Under the pieces are notes generated by a model. The model worked only from the letters and a program-made list of their open reading frames with translations, had not been told where the DNA came from and made no database searches. The position numbers were made by a program, and so were the translations under genes. This document shows, piece after piece, positions 11,750 through 22,395 of a stretch of DNA of 64,000 nucleotides (position 1 is its first letter; each line of letters starts with the position of its first letter). Origin of the DNA: Fragum whitleyi (taxonomy: Eukaryota > Mollusca > Bivalvia > Cardiida > Cardiidae); assembly GCA_948146395.1 (NCBI GenBank), contig OX411552.1, positions 49,115,058 to 49,179,057 of the forward strand, in the 5' to 3' direction.

Positions 11750-12110
11750 GGGGTATACATGTGTAGTGTTCGATAATGGGTAGACTCATGACCAGGTGCC
11801 CAGTTAGCTCAGTTGGTAGAGCGCCGTGCTAGTGTTCTGGGGGCCGTGGGTTCAAGTCCCATGTCGGGCACAACTTTTCCTCTATAGTTACTTCAATGGT
11901 GTCAGAAGTAAACGGAGAACGCTGGGTTCGGCCATTTGGGAGCAGTATGGGACCGGCTCAAATTGGTTAAAAGGGGGATGAGTGTAGTGTTCGATAATGG
12001 GTAGACTCATGACCAGGTGCCCGGTTAGCTCAGTTGGTAGAGCGCCGTGCTGTGTTCTAGGGGTTGTGGGTTCGAGTCCCATGTCGGGCACAACTTTTTA
12101 CCCTATAATT
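11750..12110 (+). repeat. Tandem pair of tRNA-Thr-like units (~221-bp period)
   Basis: Two head-to-tail units. The tRNA-like parts are 11798-11870 and 12019-12090, both preceded by the same leader (GATAATGGGTAGACTCATGACC). Each has a seven-pair acceptor stem including wobbles, D-arm TTAGCTCAGTTGGTAGAGC, a B box (GGGTTCAAGTCCC or GGGTTCGAGTCCC) and discriminator A. The anticodon stem is poorly paired; the loop of copy 1 places AGT (Thr) as anticodon. Related units in the opposite orientation form an array at 59500-60268. Probably tRNA-derived repeats rather than working tRNA genes. Confidence 0.65.
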
Positions 12111-13260
12111 ACTTCACATGTGTGCTTCTTTTTTATTCTCAAAACACATGTGAAAATATTGTGGAGAGCATTTTAAAGAAAAATGAGGGAAAAGACAATA
12201 AATTTTCTACAGAAGAACTGCTACATTTATTATTTCATACAAATCAGGAATGTCACGATACTTAAAAATCCAGGCTATATCCTATGGCAATTCGTCCCTT
12301 TCGGTTTTGTTCCCAGAGAATTTAGTCAAACATTGTCTAAATTACACTAACTTAGAGAGTCACTCTTTATTTTTGATATGGTTTAAAAGGTTAAGTTGGT
12401 GAAAATGAAGCCCTTGTGACGGATGTAAGATGTCTTCAGACAATGAAAAAACAGGGTTGGATGCCATTATCAAATTTAAGATACTTTTTACTTTTGCATG
12501 CAAATTCTTACTTTTACCTTTCCAGAGGAGAAGATTGATCTGCTATCGAGGTGGCTTTTCTTGCATTTCAAGAGTTAGGTAGTATATTTTAGCAGCAAAA
12601 AAAAAATACAGACACTCGTTGCAAAAAGATAACGGAAGTTATTATTCTAATGACCTTTCACCCGGCTATCGGTTTACTTCATAAATCGAAAGTAACAAAA
12701 GCCGGGATTCATTTATGGCGCATGCGCAATTGATCAATACGAAATGGGAAATCTACAAATTTGGCTTGAGAAATGGAAATATAATGGTGAAATGGAAATT
12801 TGAAATCGAGAAGTGAAGAAATGGGTTACACATCGTGTAAAAAGACGTCATGACACGGGTTGTGCGAAAAATGAACAGCTATTAGCTTCAACAAAAATTA
12901 AGTTTACTCAAATTCTATATTTCAGCATGAAGCCTTCATTAAGATAATCAAACAACAACATGAATCCACAACAAACTTTCTCCTTTTGTTTTTCACTATC
13001 CACCATTTTTAAAAAATAAGCTTAAAATCAAACATAAGATGTACATTAATTTTTAGTATTATTCTAAAAATGGTGGACAACATACCAGACCCATATCAAA
13101 ATTCAATAAGTGTCATTTTAAGGCAGTTCGTTCGGCTTTTTCCTACCATTAAACTTTTCTTTAAACCTGATTTTTTTTTGGAAAGATCTAAATGTGTGTG
13201 TGTGTGTGTGTTTTGTTTTTTTTTAAATGGGGGTCACCGTGCTTATATTTTTTCAGAACC
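12110..13260. other. Intergenic, no gene seen
   Basis: Apart from the NRF1 motif and possible 5' exon at 12523-12728, I see AT-rich sequence, a short GAAATGGAAAT-rich stretch at about 12740-12830 and a GT microsatellite at about 13194-13212. Confidence 0.5.
12523..12728 (-). promoter_or_regulatory. Candidate promoter and untranslated first exon for the BTB gene
   Basis: The first coding exon of the BTB gene starts at a splice acceptor (10403), so an upstream non-coding exon is expected. At 12718-12728 there is a perfect NRF1-type site, GCGCATGCGCA, and downstream on the minus strand a donor GGAAAG|GTAAAAG at 12528/12527. Together these fit a CpG-type promoter and short 5' exon. This is inference: there is no transcript evidence and no coding signal here. 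Confidence 0.25.
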
Positions 13261-13273
13261 TTATGAAAATAGG

Positions 13274-14136
13274 GGTTGGCCTAAAATACGAAATGGACCA
13301 CCCATCACGAAATGGGGCGAAATGGACCTTCTGTCGGCGAAATGGACTTTTATCATACTTTGTAGGTCAATATTTTGATATTGTAAGGTTAAAATACCAT
13401 CATACAGAAATCAAATGACTGTTTTAATATGATTTTATCAGGTAGTATTATAAATGAAGGGATTTTTTTGTCTTTTTTCACTATTCTACTTTGACTTATA
13501 CGACGAAATTGACAGGTCGTCGGCCGAAAAAAGGACTTCTATATTTGCAATAAATTACTTAGATCATTATATCTATTTAAAGTGGCTTCATTTGACATCA
13601 TTATGGTGTTCAATGAATTAATACCAGATAGAAATTGACTTCTAAATCCCCTACATTAAACCAAACATGGGGTACAAAATGGACATTTTGAGCCGGGGTC
13701 ATGATGTCGAAATGGAGTTCACGTTATGTCGGGCTAGGCACTATCCTATGATAGCAACTTACAGATTTTATCCACTTTAATTTAGATAACCATCAGTTTA
13801 ATATAGCAGGGAATTTTCTGTTCTTGTTTCTTTTTTTAAGTTGTTCAACTTGATACTTGACAATACCATTTAATACTCAAGTATATTTAGTTGCCAATAA
13901 TCCATTTCGTCAGCAGGCAGACTTCGGTTTTAAATCAAGAAGTTCAAATCACGACAACTACAAATAGAATAAGATCAATCAACATTAAGACATCAGATAA
14001 TATCATTTGAGACAAACAATCGACCATTTACTATCATTTCATTGCTTTTTTGCCTATATAAAAGTCCATTTCGCCGCGAGAAGGTCCATTTCGCTCCATT
14101 TCGTGGTAATGGTCCATTTCGTATTTTAGGCCAACC
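13274..14136. mobile_element. MULE-like non-autonomous DNA transposon with 77-bp TIRs
   Basis: Terminal inverted repeats of about 77 bp, 13274-13351 and 14060-14136, roughly 90% identical by eye, starting GGTTGGCCTAAAATACG. Each TIR contains the 9-mer CGAAATGGA (or close variants) three times at short intervals. Flanked by a direct repeat TGAAAATAGG (13264-13273 and 14138-14147, one extra G before the right copy), a 10-bp target duplication. Long TIRs with a 9-10 bp duplication fit Mutator-like elements. The 700-bp core has no open frame of note but holds further CGAAATGGA-like copies. Confidence 0.75.
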
Positions 14137-14149
14137 GTGAAAATAGGTA

Positions 14150-14850
14150 TCAAAACCATTTAGTGCGCCTTTGAATTTCTTTGATTAATACATCATTGAT
14201 TTGATTTTTTTGACAAATGAATATTCTTAAAGGAATCGATTTATGTTTTGTTAAAAAAAAAAACACATTCCACAAAAATGTTTAAAAAAATGTTGAATTT
14301 TGATAAAGCAAGAAAAAAATGCGACAAAGAATTCGGTCCTTGATAGAAGTATTTTTCCTTAAATATTGAGGGCTTTTTATACATGCTTTACTTCAAGTTA
14401 AATAGTTCTACCATTAAACATTTTCTTATACTCTGAAAACAAATTAATAACACAATTAAAATAATTTTGATTAGAAAAAGTTCGAGTCAAAAACTTTCGG
14501 TTTTTTTCTTAGTTATTATGACTTATTTGTCAAAGGCAGGAAATTTCCAAAAAAAGTCAAATTTCTAAACACATTTTTAGATATTGGAAATAGCAAATTT
14601 CTTGATATTGTGGTAAGGGGATATAAGGTTGGGGTTCTTTCTACCATTTTCTCTCCGGAAAAAGGCAGGGGTTAATGTGGAATACTTGCTTGTCGTTTTC
14701 TCAGAATACACTAAAATCGGGAAAAATGACCCCCCCTCAAAAGAAAAACAAGGTGCCAAATTGTCACAAGATACGCCCGTCACACTGCTTAGTATTAACT
14801 GGGGGTTGTAATAGAACTGAGGTTATTTTGAATGAATATTTTTTGCACCC
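14150..14850. other. Intergenic, no gene seen
   Basis: Very AT-rich, with poly-A and poly-T runs. Two chance frames on opposite strands at about 14577-14811 shadow one another and resemble no family I know. Confidence 0.4.
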
Positions 14851-16410
14851 ATGAAGTTTCATGATCCTAGCTATTATACTTTTAGAGATATACTCCGGAC
14901 AAGATTCAAGTCTGAAAAACAACAAAGGGCAATAACTCAAAAAATAGGCCAGGTAGAGTTATGGTTCTTGTGCACTGCACTTCCCCTTTGTGAGATCTAT
15001 ACACCCATGAAGTTTCATGATCCTAACTATTATACTTTAAGAGATATACTCCGGACAAGATTCAAGTCTAAAAAACAACAAAGGGCAATAACTCAAAAAA
15101 GAGGCCAGGTAGAGTTATGGTTCTTGTGCACTGCACTCCCCTTTGGTGAGATCTATACACCCATGAAGTTTCATGATCCTAGCTAATATACTTTTAGAGA
15201 TATACTCCGGACAAGATTCTAGTATGAAAAACAACAAAGGGCAATAACTCAAAGAATAGGCCAGGTAGAGTTATGGTTCTTGTGCACTGCACTCCCCCTT
15301 GGTGAGATCTATACACCCATGGAGTTTCATGATCCTAGCTATTTTACTTTTAGAGATATATCCAGATAAGATTCTAGTATGAAAAACAACAAAGGGCAAT
15401 AACTCAAAAAATAGGCCAGGTAGAGTTATGGTTCTTGTGCACTTGCTTCCCCCTTGGTGAGATCTATAGATCCATGGAGTTTCATGATCCTAGCTTTTAT
15501 ACTTTAAGAGATATACTCCGGACAAGATTTTAAGTCTAAAAAACAACAAAGGGCAATAACTCAAAGAAAAGGCCAGGTAGAGTTATGGTTCTTGTGCACT
15601 GCACTCCCCCTTGGTGAGATCTAATCACCCATGAAGTTTCATGATGCTAGCTATTATACTTTTAGAGATATACTCCGGACAAGATTCTAGTATGAAAAAC
15701 AACAAAGGGCAATAACTCAAAAAATAGGCCAGGTAGAGTTATGGTTCTTGTGCACTGCACTCCCCCTTGGTGAGATCTATACACCCATGAAGTTTCATTA
15801 TCCTAGCTAATATACTTTTAGAGATATACTCCGGACAAGATTCTAGTATGAAAAACAACAAAGGGCAATAACTCAAAAAATAGGCCAGGTAGAGTTATGG
15901 TTCTTGTGCACTGCACTCCCCCTTGGTGAGATCTATACACCCATGAAGTTTCATGATCCTAGCTATTATACTTTAAGAGATATACTCCGGACAAGATTCA
16001 AGTCTAAAAAACAACAAAGGGCAATAACTCAAAAAAGAGGCCAGGTAGAGTTATGGTTCTTGTGCACTGCACTCCCCCTTGGTGAGATCTATACACCCAT
16101 GAAGTTTCATGATCCTAGCTAATATACTTTTAGAGATATACTCCCGACAAGATTCTAGTATGAAAAACAACAAAGGGCAATAACTCAAAAAATAGGCCAG
16201 GTAGAGTTATGGTTCTTGTGCACTGCACTCCGTAATGATGAGATGAATACAATTGCCAAGTTTGAAGTAGATCGGACTTCAAGTGACAGAGTTATGCTCC
16301 GGACAAAGAAGTGGACGCCGCCGGACGCCCGGACGCCCAGACACCCGGACGCCCGGACGCCCGGACGCCACGGGTGATCCCATAATACGTCCCGTCTTTG
16401 ACGGGCGTAT
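14851..16410 (-). mobile_element. Hairpin-started element with nine 156-bp tandem repeats
   Basis: Read on the minus strand it opens with a hairpin at 16410-16385 (ATACGCCCGTC-AAA-GACGGGACGTAT), then a GGCGTCCG minisatellite (16368-16312), then a tandem array. On the plus strand the units start at 14851, 15007, 15163, 15319, 15474, 15631, 15787, 15943 and 16099, with period 156 (one 155, one 157) and high identity. Conserved blocks include CAAAGGGCAATAACTC and GTTATGGTTCTTGTGCACTG. A more diverged copy of the same family lies at 35144-36180. Two stretches (14851-15186 and 15904-16122) stay open for two or fewer units only because 156 is a multiple of 3; other units carry a stop, so I do not call a gene. 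Confidence 0.8.
16312..16370 (+). repeat. CGGACGCC minisatellite
   Basis: About seven copies of the 8-mer CCGGACGC with small variants. It is the GC-rich linker between the hairpin end and the tandem array of the element at 14851-16410. Confidence 0.75.
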
Positions 16411-16669
16411 AAAAATGGTGAAAAAATAAAATTTTGAATTTATACATCTTTTGTGTGTTTTTGTCAACCGTATATGTAGCTCTATGCAAAAACATAGTTT
16501 GAATTTCGATTCATAGCTTAAAACGATCACACAAACGCAAACGTCTTTTTAATGGCGTAAAATAAAAAAAAAAAACGGATGAGCGGACGCCCTCAAATAT
16601 GGACTGCCCATTTTGGGCCAAAAAGATACTCAACCGGTATCTGGCTGGCTGTTATTTATTGTTCAAACA

Positions 16670-17140
16670 ACGAAGTCCAGCGGGGCTATAGTTATCGCCC
16701 GTCGAGTGCGTCTGAGCGTCCATCCGCCCGTCCGTTAAATTTATTTTAATATCTTTTTCTCTGAAACAATTTGCCGAACACAACCAAAATTCACAGGAAC
16801 AATCCTTGGCACCTGCTCTTTCAGATTTGTTTCGATTTCTATCAAACTTGATTGGAATGAATGTAAGAACACGCTCTTTAAGATTTGTTACTAAATTTGG
16901 ATTGGGCTGATGAAATTGGCTATACAGGCAGAAGGGTCACTGAAAAATGGTCTCATTTGATGAAAATCTTCTTCTCTAAACTGCTGTTCGGAATTCAACC
17001 AAACTTTACATTGATGGTCATTGGGACATTATCTTTCAGATTTCATTTTTTTGAATTCTGAATGTGCTCTTACCATGGTTATACGGGAACTCTAGTCATC
17101 AAAAAATGGTCCCATGCAGTGAAAAATAGAATAATAGAAG
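16670..17140 (+). mobile_element. Degenerate hairpin/GTCCGTC-type repeat
   Basis: Starts near GGGGCTATAGTTATCGCCC, followed by GCGTCCATCCGCCCGTCC and two or three diverged ~140-bp units with the core TTTCAGATTT. Resembles the other hairpin-started repeats of the window, but the hairpin is worn. Boundaries approximate. Confidence 0.4.
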
Positions 17141-18385
17141 GTATTCCTAGTGTGAAGATCGGAACCAAAACGGTTAATTTCGACTATTTCTGTCTATCAA
17201 AGCGCGTCGTTTTCCACGTGAGTTAGATGACGTCATAATCATCAACGTTCCCGCTAAAAGGGAAGTTCAGTTTTACAATCTCAATGGATATTTGATTAAA
17301 TCTATCAAAATATAAATATTATTTTTTTATTGTTTAGATTGAATTTTCGGTCTTGTTACCAAATGTTAATCAATAAAAAAATTACCTCGACTAATAAAAA
17401 AAATGCATGAAATTGCCTTTCTTTAAGCGTACCGACCAAAGGACATCCAGAAGTCACACCCCCGAAAGCTGATTTACCTAGAAAATTAAATAACAAAAAA
17501 TCTTACGCTCATAACGGCAAAACATTCTCTCTACTTTTACTAATGGAATTTAAACGAAACTTTCATTTAATACATGTAAACTAGTTTAAGAGCAACTCAT
17601 ATTATCAAGGAAGATGCCTATATGTAATTTTGTACAGATAATGTGCCTTTTTCAGTTAGAATTATTTAAACCAGTCGAACGGTTATACCAACAGACTAAT
17701 CTTTTATTAGGCATAAACAAATTATGGTTAAAAACATATCATTCAGCGTAATGTAGACATCTGGCATGCTAAATAGGGAACGAATATGTCCAATTGCAAA
17801 ATATTCCAGTGACTTAATGAGTATCAGAAACAGTTCAACGACCGATTTCTCACTTACGGAGAGTTTTCATTTATACTCCAGTATATGAGGAATTAATGAA
17901 AGCAAATTCCATGTCGAAAAATGATTTCTTCCCTTATAATAGCAATAGCCTTTTCCTTTGAAGGGAATATTTTACTTTTTCCCTTGAGAAAAAAACCTTT
18001 TCGTGGATTCTTGTGATTATTTAAAATGCATTTAGAAAATACTTTGTAGTTAAGACACTTCAGATTTATGTAAGTAATATTTCAGAAAGATGGTCATTTT
18101 CCAGCATTTTAAGAAGATAACCAATGGCCTTTACAAATTTAATTTAAGTTTAAATCCATCTACATGCAGTCAGCATATACTATAATTGCATTGTGTCGTT
18201 GTCAATGCTACCCAACGTTTGTACCTCGCGCAAATATGAAACTGTTGGAAATATCACGCCCAGGCTCAATTGTAAATGATGCTGGGCACATACATTGAAA
18301 AACTTTTCAGGAACTATTTACGAAATGTGCATCAGGTTAAATTAAGAAAGAGCTGAATGAAGATCAAAATATGAGGTAAACTAAC
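17140..18385. other. Intergenic, no gene recognised
   Basis: Contains an E-box (CCACGTG, near 17215) and a palindromic CRE (TGACGTCA, near 17229) only about 10 bp apart, a possible regulatory pair. Otherwise AT-rich sequence. A block at about 18205-18260 (GCGCAAATATGAAACTGTTGGAAATATCAC) belongs to a dispersed repeat also seen near 22125, 45600 and 53430. Confidence 0.4.
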
Positions 18386-18502
18386 CCCTTCAAACCTACG
18401 ATGACTTCTACTGGCCTCTTTTCCTCTAACTATTCTACTTTTATAAACATACGGATTAGTGGACTTCCAAACAGTATTTTGTGTATTATTGAAAGACGCC
18501 AT
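18386..18502 (-). CDS. Candidate first coding exon of an unrecognised gene
   Basis: The minus-strand ATG at 18502-18500 opens a 39-codon stretch starting MASFNNTQNTVWKST and ending in RRFEG at a GT donor (GGG|GTTAGT, phase 0); read through, it stops after 56 codons. The composition (NPYVYKSRIVRGKEASRS) looks protein-like rather than random. No downstream exon could be assigned with confidence. It could equally be a chance frame. Confidence 0.25.
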
Positions 18503-18509
18503 TGTCAGT

Positions 18510-19210
18510 AAATAAGGGGAGCTTTTGTTAAATTGTTAACATTATAAAAATGTTCAAAGCTAACAATTTTGAGTTCGGTTATTATCAGATGAATATACTA
18601 ATAACGTTAATCTTGGATGAAAAGATAATAAAAATGCAGTTTGGCCTAAAAATGAATTGTGATTTAGTCCTGTGTTGTTTAATCATAAAATCGTCATTTT
18701 ATATACATACGTTGCTGTACGATCAGTGTTTTATAATCTTAGGACTTCGTAGTTCTGGAGTATTCTTTACTTATAAAAATGGTAATAACCTACTACAAAA
18801 AGTGCGAATGATAAAATGTCACTTTTCTTTTGATAATTTTGGCATCTTGGCCCGTGTTAACCAGGTCTTATCTACATTCAAGTATTAAATCTAGGCTATA
18901 TTCACAAGTTTGGACTGTCTAAGAAAGACTAAAGTGTGCATTAAGCAAAAACGATAATCAGAACAATGAGCTATAGGTAACAAGTTTAGATTTACATTAG
19001 AAAATTTGTGTATTTGAGTATATACGAAGAATATTTATGAGTAATAGCGAGCTATGTACGCTAGTAAGTGTTTCGATGACCCAGAGATATGCTTTTATGA
19101 CGTCGAAAGGTGTGGAAAGGAATCAAATATTGGACAAACAAAATGCCCGTGAGGCCATGAGAACGCTCTACAGACTCTTTGAAAAGCCCTTTTCTTGATA
19201 TCGTTATTTA
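18510..19210. other. Intergenic, no gene recognised
   Basis: One 112-codon frame on the plus strand (18550-18888) is AT-rich and rich in Ile, Leu and Phe with no recognisable domain or splice context. I regard it as chance. Confidence 0.4.
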
Positions 19211-19217
19211 CGATATA

Positions 19218-20392
19218 CTGAACAACAAAAATAACGCATCACTTTTCAATGACAAATAATTTTACCCTGAAATCGATCAATTTAATCATCTGACATTACT
19301 TTAGTTTGACCGACCACTAGGTACACAATTGTGTTGGAATTTATTCCTAAATTCATACACAGATGAGTAAAGGCACTTGAATGTGACGAACATCTTTTCT
19401 GCTCGTGCAACAGATCGAATGCATCTAACGATAATAAAATTGGTCGAGTATTACAGCAAATAAAGGTGGTAATAAAGAACAGTGTAGACATTTATCAGAT
19501 CAAGCAAAGTCTTCGAGTTTGGCGGTTGCGAAAAAATGAATTTCGGAACGTCATCGCGCATAATCATATTGAACTAATTCATTAAATCAAGGACACTTGC
19601 AACTGCAATGAGGGACAATAACTGGCCTATTGTAAGGCTAAAACATCGATTTTAACAGCTCTCGGTACCATACTTTGGATGCTAACACGATGAGGAGGCT
19701 GTATTATAAGGTGATATGACCGGAAATTCTTTCTCTCTATGTCACAGTTTTTCAGGTTTTAGTGGACTATTGATGACAGTGAAACACAAAAATTATAAAT
19801 CTGAGCCGAGTATCTAATCCTTCAGTAGCTATAGCTATATGTAACACCCCATGAGCAAGTCAATTTTATATTCCATTCAGCTCATGCAACTATGGAGTAT
19901 GGACTCTCTTCGCGAACACTTCTTTAAGTGATACCAATGTCTAACCTTTCACCGACCGGAATTATCCCAAGATCGAGCACGTCAAATACGAGCTTGCAGT
20001 GATAGTAAAAAAAGAGCACGAAAACCAAAGGTTTTGAGTCAGATTGAGGCAGCACGCACAGCTAATGGATAGCCATATTGGGAGTAAGTCTTGATAAAAT
20101 TCAGAAATCCACATGTCAGAAATTCTTTGAGTGTAATTTTGCACATGGATTCACGTGCTAGTGACTTTTATTGAGCAATGGAAACCATCTCTAATTTCAA
20201 AGTTTTCATTTTGGGGGTTGTCGCCTTTATGAGTGTGTAACTCTTAATTGCGTATGTATACGTAGTCGACCTTTTTGACACAAATCAATAATTTGTCAAC
20301 GTTTATTTAGATATAACCATTCTTTCAAACTTTTATATTTTGAAAAAAGATATATCGTAAAAATGAAGCGATGCGTTATTTTTGTTATTCAG
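19218..20392. mobile_element. Tc1/mariner-like element, transposase not recognisable
   Basis: Inverted ends CTGAACAACAAAAATAACG (19218 onward) and CGTTATTTTTGTTATTCAG (to 20392), both followed inward by the GATGCG/CGCATC continuation, and flanked by TA on each side (the flank reads TATA). Length 1175 bp. Size and TA target fit Tc1/mariner, but no transposase motif could be read on either strand. Confidence 0.6.
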
Positions 20393-20419
20393 TATATAAC
20401 AAAAAAAAACCATAAATGA

Positions 20420-21480
20420 AGGAGGAGTTGTGTTAATGAGAAATGTTAATTAAAAGTACCTTTACCCATTACGTGACTTGATTGCACCAAATGGCAAAAA
20501 TGTGGCCATGGTCACATGAGGAATGTTTTCTGTAAGTTTCATGACAATCAATGCATAAATGAAGGAGATGTTGTTTAAACAATGAATATAACATAAAGCC
20601 TCTTTTTCCATGACACATCAAATTATCAACAAACCTTCATGAAAGACACATGGTCACGTGATAAGGAACATTCTTTGAGAGTTTTAAACATTTTTTAAAC
20701 AAAACAGACTTGCGCTTACAAGGCTTCTTTTCCGTGACGTGACTAGAAAATTGTGACCACGTTCACATGGATAGACATATTCTTTTATATTTTTCTGAAA
20801 ATCCTTGTATAAATGAAGGAGTTATGTTACCAATAAATACCTAAAGGGACCTATGATGACGCAGCATATAACTTAACCACCACAAATGCACATAGTCACC
20901 TGAAATGGAAAATTCTGTCAAGTTTCAAATGAGTGTATCCATTAATAAGAGGAGTTTTGTAAATAAGGAAGTTAACTTTGAGCCATTTTTTCTATAAGAT
21001 ATACTAGACCAAATCAATATACACATGGTCACATGACCATTCACTAAGTGAAATTTTCATTAAAGTTCCATTCATGTAAGGAATAAATGTGATCGATAAT
21101 TCCTAAAATTAAATCCTAATAAGGCCCCTTTATCGTGACACTTAATCGATCAGACACATTTTCAAAGTGAACAATCATTGTTTATCAAACAATCACTCTG
21201 GGCAAGTTTGAAGACAATCCGGTGAAATGTCTAGGCTCTAATTTCCTAATTAAATTTTCATTTGGGCCCTTTTTCATGACGCTTATAGATTGGACCCATT
21301 TCCGACAGTAACCACCAATTGTTAAGGTACAATCATCCTGAGCAAGTCTGAAGACAATCCGAAACCATCCTTTTGGTGATACAATAATCTTGAGCAAGAT
21401 TGAAGACACTCGGGTAAAAACTGTGGACTTTAGAATGTTCACAAGTGGCAACTTATTTAAGGCCCGGGCGGGTCCCGTTG
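20420..21480 (-). repeat. Left arm of a large inverted pair of tandem arrays
   Basis: The outer part (about 20420-21100) is a tandem array of ~170-190 bp units carrying CATGTGACCATGGCCACA and CTCCTTCATTTATGCA (read on the minus strand). The inner part (about 21120-21450) carries units with TTGTCTTCAAACTTGCTCAG. Both unit types recur in the opposite orientation at 22450-24190. Units are diverged from each other. Confidence 0.6.
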
Positions 21481-21493
21481 TTGTTGTCTTTTA

Positions 21494-21560
21494 GCCGGAA
21501 ACCGGCCCTACGTTCAGACTGAAAAATTGTTGCAAACCGTTTTCAAATTATATTCCGCTT
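21494..21560 (+). mobile_element. Hairpin start of another repeat
   Basis: TTTTAGCCGGAAACCGGCCC contains a short perfect hairpin (GCCGG-AAA-CCGGC), the same TTTTA-plus-hairpin start seen in the other elements of this class. It lies at the inner boundary of the left inverted arm. Confidence 0.35.
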
Positions 21561-22395
21561 TGTATGTAAGTGCACGTGCAAAGAGACGTATGACTTGAAC
21601 CGTGTTGCCATTAAAACTTAACAGGATACATGTATTTCTAATCATGTGACCATGGCCATATTTTTAAGCCATTTGATGATACGCAACATCACAGAAAATC
21701 TAGCCTGAATGTTTACTCCCTCATCATTGATAAATTTGTTTAAAAGTCTCATAGAATGTTCTTTTGTTTTATCTTTTGAATGCCCAAAAGATAGATAATT
21801 TTGTAATGAAAAAATAGAATAGATATTTGAAAAATTATGTAATCCATTGAAATAAGTTTGGCTTCTAATACGAGAAATTTCATTTTTTTAAGTCAATAGA
21901 ATATCTACAGGATATAATATAAGCATAAGTGCCACATTTGCAATGATTTTATTTCATATGTGCGCCATGTTAAGCATCAAATCAGCCTGCACAGGCTGTT
22001 CAGAGTCTTGACAAAGCTCTCAATAAATAGCAATAGAGTTAAAGTCGCAGTTCACAACCCTATTTTTACACAATGTAAGTTAACGCACTGTGTGATTATC
22101 CAGGCTGCTAAATGTCAGTCCGTCACGCACATATGAAATTGTTGGAAATGTCACACAAAGGATCATATTCGAAATATCGCTAGGATGTACTCCTGATTCT
22201 GAAATAGATTTTTTATTTAGCTATGTATGCATAAATACAACGATTTAAAAGCCTCCTGAGATAAAGATATATCTAGTTCAAGTCCTTGAGCACGCGGTCG
22301 TTAGTGATAATTTAACGAAGGGATCCAATATGATTGATGTTTCTAAAATACTGCACGGAATATTTCAGAGATCTCTCGGTGATTTTTTCAATCTA

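Noticed and set aside
12019..12090. Functional tRNA gene (Thr)
   Set aside because: D-arm, T-arm and acceptor look fine, but the anticodon stem has at least two mismatches and the sequence is one unit of a dispersed tandem repeat.
14851..15186. 111-codon frame with two 52-residue repeats starting MKFHDP
   Set aside because: It exists only because the satellite unit is 156 bp; other units carry in-frame stops, and the same family at 35144 has no frame.
16279..16530. Pro/Gly/Arg-rich minus-strand frames
   Set aside because: Produced by the CGGACGCC minisatellite next to the hairpin end of a repeat.
18550..18888. 112-codon plus-strand frame
   Set aside because: AT-rich hydrophobic composition, no domain, no splice context; read as chance.
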